From Bacillota bacterium (GTDB taxonomy: Bacteria; Bacillota; Clostridia; Acetivibrionales; DSM-1351), in NCBI GenBank assembly GCA_023395575.1, contig JAEWZA010000390.1:1-28299 (forward strand): 28,299 nucleotides of DNA, read 5' to 3'. The notes under the pieces were generated by a model, which did not search any database, had not been told where the DNA came from, and saw nothing but the letters and a program-made list of their open reading frames with translations. Shown piece by piece: positions 23,761-28,299 of this stretch; within the stretch, counting starts at the first letter, position 1, and every line of letters starts with the position of its first letter. Made by a program: the position numbers and the translations under genes.

Positions 23761-26193
23761 ATGAGTTGTTTATACAAAGGAATGATTAACTTGAAAAAAA
23801 ATGACGTTTACATAAAGAGGCCGCTTTGTCTTTTTTGTGTAGCATTTATTTTAGGCATATTGCTCTGCTCTTTTTTGGGAATATTATTTGTTTTAATATT
23901 TATAGCTTTAAGTTTATTTCTTATATTTCTCCTTTTCAATAAAATTAAAAGAGTTATGTTCATTGTAGTAATATCACTTGTTTTTTTTGCCTATGGTGGT
24001 ATCAGTTTTTATGATGCAGATAAAACCTATTCCAAAACCTTTGATGGCTTTTACAACCAGCTATTGACAATTGAGGGCTATGTGGACAGTGAAATTGAAA
24101 GTTCAGATGGAAAATTAAAATTTTATATGAAAACAAATAAAATTATCTGTGCACAAAAGGAGAAAAAAGTTATTGGTAAACTGCTTATTACTGTTTCAGA
24201 TAATAACGGGTATTTAGAGAAAAATAACCCATTTAGCTATAGGGCAAGGATGTACTTTACAGGAAATATAGAAAAGCCCAAGTCAGCTGTAAATCCTGGT
24301 GGATTTAATTACAAACGCTATTTGGCTGGTTTAGGGGTATCGGGGACAGTGTATTTAAGAAATGGCTCGGATATTTGTTTAACCGGAAATGAAGGCGGTG
24401 GATGGCTTCATAAGCTGGGCTTTAGTATCAAGAATTATGTGCTTAAAATAGTTGAATTTTGTTTAGACAAAAACCAAGCGGGATTGCTCGCAGGAATGAT
24501 TATAGGATATAAGGATGGGCTTGATGAAAATGCGTATAATGCTTTTAGTAAAGCAGGCTTAACCCATATCATGGTTGCCTCTGGTATGAATGTTGCTTTT
24601 ATTATTTTGCCTCTTACGTACATATCAAAAAAAATGCGCATTGGCAGTGCTGCAACGAGTATATTAATAATAGCTGTTCTGATTCTTTTTGTTTTTGTTG
24701 CTGGATTTTCGGCGTCTGTAGTTCGTGCTGTAATAATGGGAATTATAATAATGGTTGGAAAATTAGTTATGAGGGAAACCGATATATTTACCAGTATATC
24801 AGCAGCTGCAATGATTCTGTTATTTGTAAATCCATATACACTTTTTGATATAGGATTTCAGCTTTCCTTTTCTGCAACAATATCACTGGTATTATTTTAT
24901 CAAAAAATAAAGGAGCGAATTGACAATAAGTATTTACCCAATATTATATCAGATACTCTTGCAGCGACAATCGCAGCTCAGATTGGTGTTGTCCCCATTA
25001 CGCTATATTATTTTAATAACCTTTCAACTATTTCAGTATTATCAAATCTTTTAGTAGTACCTGTGGTTCAGATGATTACAATTATAGGCTTTGCTATGGT
25101 ATTTGCAGGTATTGTAAATATAAACCTTGCTGTACTGATTGGATATATAAATAATACTTTTTTGTCATTTGTACTATTTATAACTGAAAATACAGCAAAA
25201 CTTCCTTATGCTTCTTTAAAGCTTCCTACACCGCCTTTATGGCTAATTGTACTTTACTATATTGCTGTATTATATATTTTTAAATGGAAAGATCGTATAA
25301 AGAATAAACAGAGTATTAAATATGTTAAATACATTTGTTTAGCAGTAACCATTCTATTAATTGTAATAAAAAATATAATTCCAAAGCCTCTTGAAATTAC
25401 CTATCTAGATGTAGGACAAGGAGACAGCACCTTTATCAGAACTACTCACGGTACCAAGGTGTTTATTGATGGTGGTGGCAAGGCTGCAGGCTCGAAATCA
25501 ACATATGATGTAGGGGAAGCTGTTGTGGTACCTTATATTTTAGATCAAGGAACTAAAAAAATAGATATTGTAATTGCAACTCATGGACATTCTGACCATA
25601 CTGAGGGCTTAGAAGCAATATTAAAAGAGATGGACGTTGAAATGGTTATATTACCTGATACTGATGGCAAGGGCTTTGAAAAAATAATCCAATTGTGCAA
25701 CCAAAAGAAAATTAATATTGTCGAGTGCAAAAAAGGAGATATAATAAGATTGGATGAAGACACTGTATTTGATGTTCTTAGTCCTATGAAATTTGAGCAA
25801 GATGTTTTGTCGCAACAGTCTTTGAATAATAGCTCATTAGTGCTAAAATTGAGATACAAGAATTTTAAGGCTTTGTTCCAAGGAGATGCAGAGGTTCCAA
25901 TAGAACAGAGAATGCTAGAGCAAGGCTTGGACTTAAGAGCTGATATACTGAAGGTTGGACATCATGGGTCATATAGTTCAACAAGTGAAGAATTTGTTAA
26001 GCAATCTAAATTTAAATATGCTGTTATTTCTGTAGGAAAAAATAATTTTGGACATCCATCTCAATTTGTTGTTGATAGGCTTAAAGAAAGTGGAGTATTA
26101 CCCTTTAGAACGGATGAAAGTGGCGCAGTTATTGCAACTAGCTATGGTGAAGGCGTTAGTATTAAAACCATGCTTTATAGTGGGAATGGGTGA
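23761..26193 (+). CDS. comEC: DNA internalization channel protein ComEC/Rec2
   Basis: Polytopic membrane protein of up to 810 aa that moves single-stranded transforming DNA across the cytoplasmic membrane. N-terminal helices and a DUF4131 region (about 1-200) precede the Competence domain (~235-505) with GLDENAYNAFSKAGLTHIMVASGMNVAF and FDIGFQLSFSATISL. The C-terminal metallo-beta-lactamase-like domain (~545-805) keeps DVGQGDSTFIRT, DGGG, the metal motif THGHSDHTEG, QGDAE and KVGHHGS. All three parts are present, so the protein looks functional. The start is uncertain: ATG 23761 has no ribosome site, whereas TTG 23791, in frame, follows AAAGGA by nine bases and may be the real one. It leads the comEC-holA-recJ group. 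Confidence 0.94.
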   Translation: MSCLYKGMINLKKNDVYIKRPLCLFCVAFILGILLCSFLGILFVLIFIALSLFLIFLLFNKIKRVMFIVVISLVFFAYGGISFYDADKTYSKTFDGFYNQLLTIEGYVDSEIESSDGKLKFYMKTNKIICAQKEKKVIGKLLITVSDNNGYLEKNNPFSYRARMYFTGNIEKPKSAVNPGGFNYKRYLAGLGVSGTVYLRNGSDICLTGNEGGGWLHKLGFSIKNYVLKIVEFCLDKNQAGLLAGMIIGYKDGLDENAYNAFSKAGLTHIMVASGMNVAFIILPLTYISKKMRIGSAATSILIIAVLILFVFVAGFSASVVRAVIMGIIIMVGKLVMRETDIFTSISAAAMILLFVNPYTLFDIGFQLSFSATISLVLFYQKIKERIDNKYLPNIISDTLAATIAAQIGVVPITLYYFNNLSTISVLSNLLVVPVVQMITIIGFAMVFAGIVNINLAVLIGYINNTFLSFVLFITENTAKLPYASLKLPTPPLWLIVLYYIAVLYIFKWKDRIKNKQSIKYVKYICLAVTILLIVIKNIIPKPLEITYLDVGQGDSTFIRTTHGTKVFIDGGGKAAGSKSTYDVGEAVVVPYILDQGTKKIDIVIATHGHSDHTEGLEAILKEMDVEMVILPDTDGKGFEKIIQLCNQKKINIVECKKGDIIRLDEDTVFDVLSPMKFEQDVLSQQSLNNSSLVLKLRYKNFKALFQGDAEVPIEQRMLEQGLDLRADILKVGHHGSYSSTSEEFVKQSKFKYAVISVGKNNFGHPSQFVVDRLKESGVLPFRTDESGAVIATSYGEGVSIKTMLYSGNG

Positions 26194-26299
26194 TTTAGCC
26201 AAGGATTGTTATTGCCAGTATCTTTGTAAAGATTGAAAATGAAATTTATAAATAGGATTTTAACCAGTTTCATATATAGAAGGTGAAAGAGGAAATTAT

Positions 26300-27319
26300 A
26301 TGAGTATAGATATTTTAAAAAAACAGATTAAAGAAAATAAATTACAAAATGTTTATTTGTTTTATGGCGCTGAAGAGTATTTAATAAAATACTATATTAA
26401 TGCTATTCAGAAATTAACTGTGAATGGAGAAAACAGTGAGCTTAATTTTATTACCTATGATGGGAAAATTGATGAAGATACAATTATAGCGAGCTGTGAA
26501 ACTTTGCCTATTTTCAGTGATAAAAAGCTGGTTATTGTAAAGAATTCTGGAATGTTTAAGTCAAAAAAAGGTGATGCTGCTGGCAGTTCCTCAAAAAAAA
26601 CTGGTAATGACAAGTTCTCTGATTACTTAAAGAATATGCCGCCCTATACCTGTCTGATTATAGTTGAAGCTGAGGCTGACAAAAGACTTAAGCTGTATAA
26701 AACCATAAGTAATAATGGTCTTATTGTAGAATTTGGTTTTCAAAAGCCTATTGTTTTAGTAAAGTGGGTTATTAAGGCTTTTAACAATTATAATAAAAAT
26801 ATAGACCAGCTGACTGCTTCGTATTTGGTTGAAAATAGCGATTATTCTATGACTGAGCTGCTTAACGAAATTGATAAAATAGTTAATTATGTGGGTGAAA
26901 AGCCTCAAATAACAATGAAGGATATTGAAAGCGTATGCAACAAATCAATTAAAAGTAGAATATTTGACCTTACAGATGCTATTTCAGGTGGAGATGTATC
27001 TAAAGCTCTCAATTTGCTAAATGATATGGTAGCACTCAAGGAGCCTATGCAAAAAATTCTATTTATGATAATTCGTCAAATAAGAATGTTGTACAGGATA
27101 AAGCTCATGAGGCAAAAAGGTATAAGTGAGGAAATTGTGAAAAAGCAATTAGGACTTACACCTTATGTTGCGGAAAAGGTAATGAAGATTAGCAAAGGAT
27201 TAGATTTAAGTATTCTCGAAAAAGCTATGAGTTACAGTTTAGAACTGGATGAGTCTATAAAAACAGGAAAAATAACTGATAGAGTAGCAGTTGAATTGTT
27301 AATTGCAGCCATGGGCTAA
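26300..27319 (+). CDS. holA: DNA polymerase III delta subunit
   Basis: Clamp-loader subunit that opens the beta sliding clamp. The protein has 339 aa: an AAA+-like N-terminal domain with NVYLFYGAEEYLIKYY (~16-31), where the P-loop is degenerate as usual for HolA, then LPIFSDKKLVIVKNS. The central lid domain has MTELLNEIDKIVNYVG, and a helical collar follows, containing SRIFDLTDAISGGDVSKALNLLNDM. A Lys/Ser-rich loop (SKKGDAAGSSSKKTGNDK, ~94-111) lies between strands. AGAGGAAATT precedes the ATG. Its place just after comEC is common in Firmicutes. Confidence 0.94.
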   Translation: MSIDILKKQIKENKLQNVYLFYGAEEYLIKYYINAIQKLTVNGENSELNFITYDGKIDEDTIIASCETLPIFSDKKLVIVKNSGMFKSKKGDAAGSSSKKTGNDKFSDYLKNMPPYTCLIIVEAEADKRLKLYKTISNNGLIVEFGFQKPIVLVKWVIKAFNNYNKNIDQLTASYLVENSDYSMTELLNEIDKIVNYVGEKPQITMKDIESVCNKSIKSRIFDLTDAISGGDVSKALNLLNDMVALKEPMQKILFMIIRQIRMLYRIKLMRQKGISEEIVKKQLGLTPYVAEKVMKISKGLDLSILEKAMSYSLELDESIKTGKITDRVAVELLIAAMG

Positions 27320-27364
27320 ATAAGTGAAGATTTTTACTATCGAAAAAATATCGGGGGTTAATAA

Positions 27365-28299
27365 TTGGAAAAGTGGATTTTAAAGAATCCCAAAAGGGAT
27401 TTTAAAAAGATGTCTCAGTCATTGGGAGTTAGTGAACTTATTTGCAGGATTTTAGTCAATAGGTGTATTGACGATTATGAGACAGCAAAACGCTTCATAC
27501 AACCTGATATAGAAGGCTTGTTTGACGGCAGATTAATGAAGGACTTAGAAAAGGGAACCTTAATAATTAGGGATAAAATAGCTGGTGATAAAAGAATTCG
27601 AATAATTGGCGATTATGATGTGGATGGAGTAATTAGTACATATATACTATATAACGCACTAAAGAGATGCGGTGCTAAAGTTGATTATGTAATACCTCAC
27701 AGAATATATGATGGCTATGGCATTAATAATAGCATTATTGAAATTGCGAAGAAAGATGGCATTGATACCATTATTACATGTGATAACGGCATATCGGCTC
27801 TAGAACAAATTAAATATGCAAAAGAATTAGGAATTACTGTAATTGTAACAGATCACCATGATGTTCCTTTTATAGAGGATGGCGATTTAAATAGAATACA
27901 AGTAACCCCGGAAGCTGACGCAGTTATTGATATGAAGCAAGGTGATTGTGAATATCCCTTTAAGCTGTTGTGTGGTGCGGGAGTGGCATTTAAATTTATT
28001 CAGGTGCTGTATCAGTATATGAATATCCCACAGCATGAAGAAAAAGCCTTTTATGAATTTCTAGCTATTGCAACAGTTTGTGATGTTGTTGATTTAACGG
28101 GAGAGAACAGAATACTAGTTAAAAAAGGCTTGGAGGCTATATGCAATAGTAAAAATATAGGTTTAAATGCTCTTATGGAACAAACGGGAATAATGGGTAA
28201 GGAAATTGGAGTTTATCATTTAGGCTTTATTATAGGACCTTGTATAAATGCATCGGGAAGACTGGATTGCGCTATTAAGGGACTAGAGCTATTGCTATG
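27365..28299 (+). CDS. recJ: Single-stranded-DNA exonuclease RecJ, 3' end outside window
   Basis: 5'-3' ssDNA exonuclease of recombination and repair. The reading frame runs from TTG 27365, seven bases after GGGGG, to the window edge without a stop, about 311 codons. My translation begins MEKWILKNPKRDF. DHH-phosphoesterase motifs appear in order: IIGDYDVDGVIST (motif I, ~80-92), TCDNGISA, VTDHHDVP (the DHH triad, ~165) and ATVCDVVDLTGENR (motif IV). The stretch HLGFIIGPCINASGRLDCA is the RecJ form of the G-P-x-[IL]-N-A-x-G-R motif. The DHHA1 and OB-fold parts must lie beyond the window. It may be co-transcribed with holA, 45 bases upstream. Confidence 0.93.
   Translation, partial: MEKWILKNPKRDFKKMSQSLGVSELICRILVNRCIDDYETAKRFIQPDIEGLFDGRLMKDLEKGTLIIRDKIAGDKRIRIIGDYDVDGVISTYILYNALKRCGAKVDYVIPHRIYDGYGINNSIIEIAKKDGIDTIITCDNGISALEQIKYAKELGITVIVTDHHDVPFIEDGDLNRIQVTPEADAVIDMKQGDCEYPFKLLCGAGVAFKFIQVLYQYMNIPQHEEKAFYEFLAIATVCDVVDLTGENRILVKKGLEAICNSKNIGLNALMEQTGIMGKEIGVYHLGFIIGPCINASGRLDCAIKGLELLL

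Overview
The window is AT-rich DNA from a Gram-positive, low-GC bacterium. It is most likely an endospore-forming member of the Clostridia, possibly near the cellulolytic Ruminiclostridium group; that placement is inference. The support is strong Shine-Dalgarno sites, frequent TTG/GTG starts, a Spo0E-like peptide, a c-di-AMP (ydaO-yuaA) riboswitch, a PASTA-domain Ser/Thr kinase, an RqcH/NFACT protein and a membrane pyrophosphatase.

Region 1 (1-6055, + strand) is a housekeeping operon: rlmN (5' end outside the window), a PP2C phosphatase, the PASTA kinase prkC, rsgA, rpe and a thiamine pyrophosphokinase, closed by a rho-independent terminator. It joins rRNA modification, ribosome assembly GTPase activity and a kinase/phosphatase signalling pair. 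A 28-bp tandem expansion of the phosphatase gene's 3' tail separates it from prkC.

Region 2 (6259-11844, + strand) holds a DUF362 protein with its own start signals, then a MarR regulator overlapping a two-gene heterodimeric ABC exporter. The two exporter subunits have complementary degenerate and canonical ATP sites. A bidirectional terminator follows.

Region 3 (11871-20194, - strand) holds, in transcription order, hppA (predicted K+-independent H+-pyrophosphatase), an O-acetylhomoserine sulfhydrylase gene interrupted by one in-frame TAA, a 770-bp repeat-filled non-coding stretch, an Lrp/AsnC regulator, an RqcH/NFACT ribosome quality-control protein and a class I aminotransferase.

Region 4 (20204-23760) is gene-poor: a Spo0E-like peptide, a small orphan protein on the opposite strand, a GNAT acetyltransferase and a secreted SH3b-NlpC/P60 cell-wall hydrolase under a consensus promoter and a c-di-AMP riboswitch. 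A pair of ~75-bp direct repeats flanks the last two genes.

Region 5 (23761-28299, + strand) is comEC, holA and the 5' part of recJ, covering DNA uptake, replication clamp loading and recombination.

The least ordinary part is 15651-16424. It holds at least two near-identical ~103-bp elements with nested hairpins, two partial copies, a ~270-bp inverted repeat, and an lrp leader that can form two mutually exclusive structures, one burying the lrp ribosome-binding site and start codon. The nonsense-interrupted sulfhydrylase lies directly upstream.
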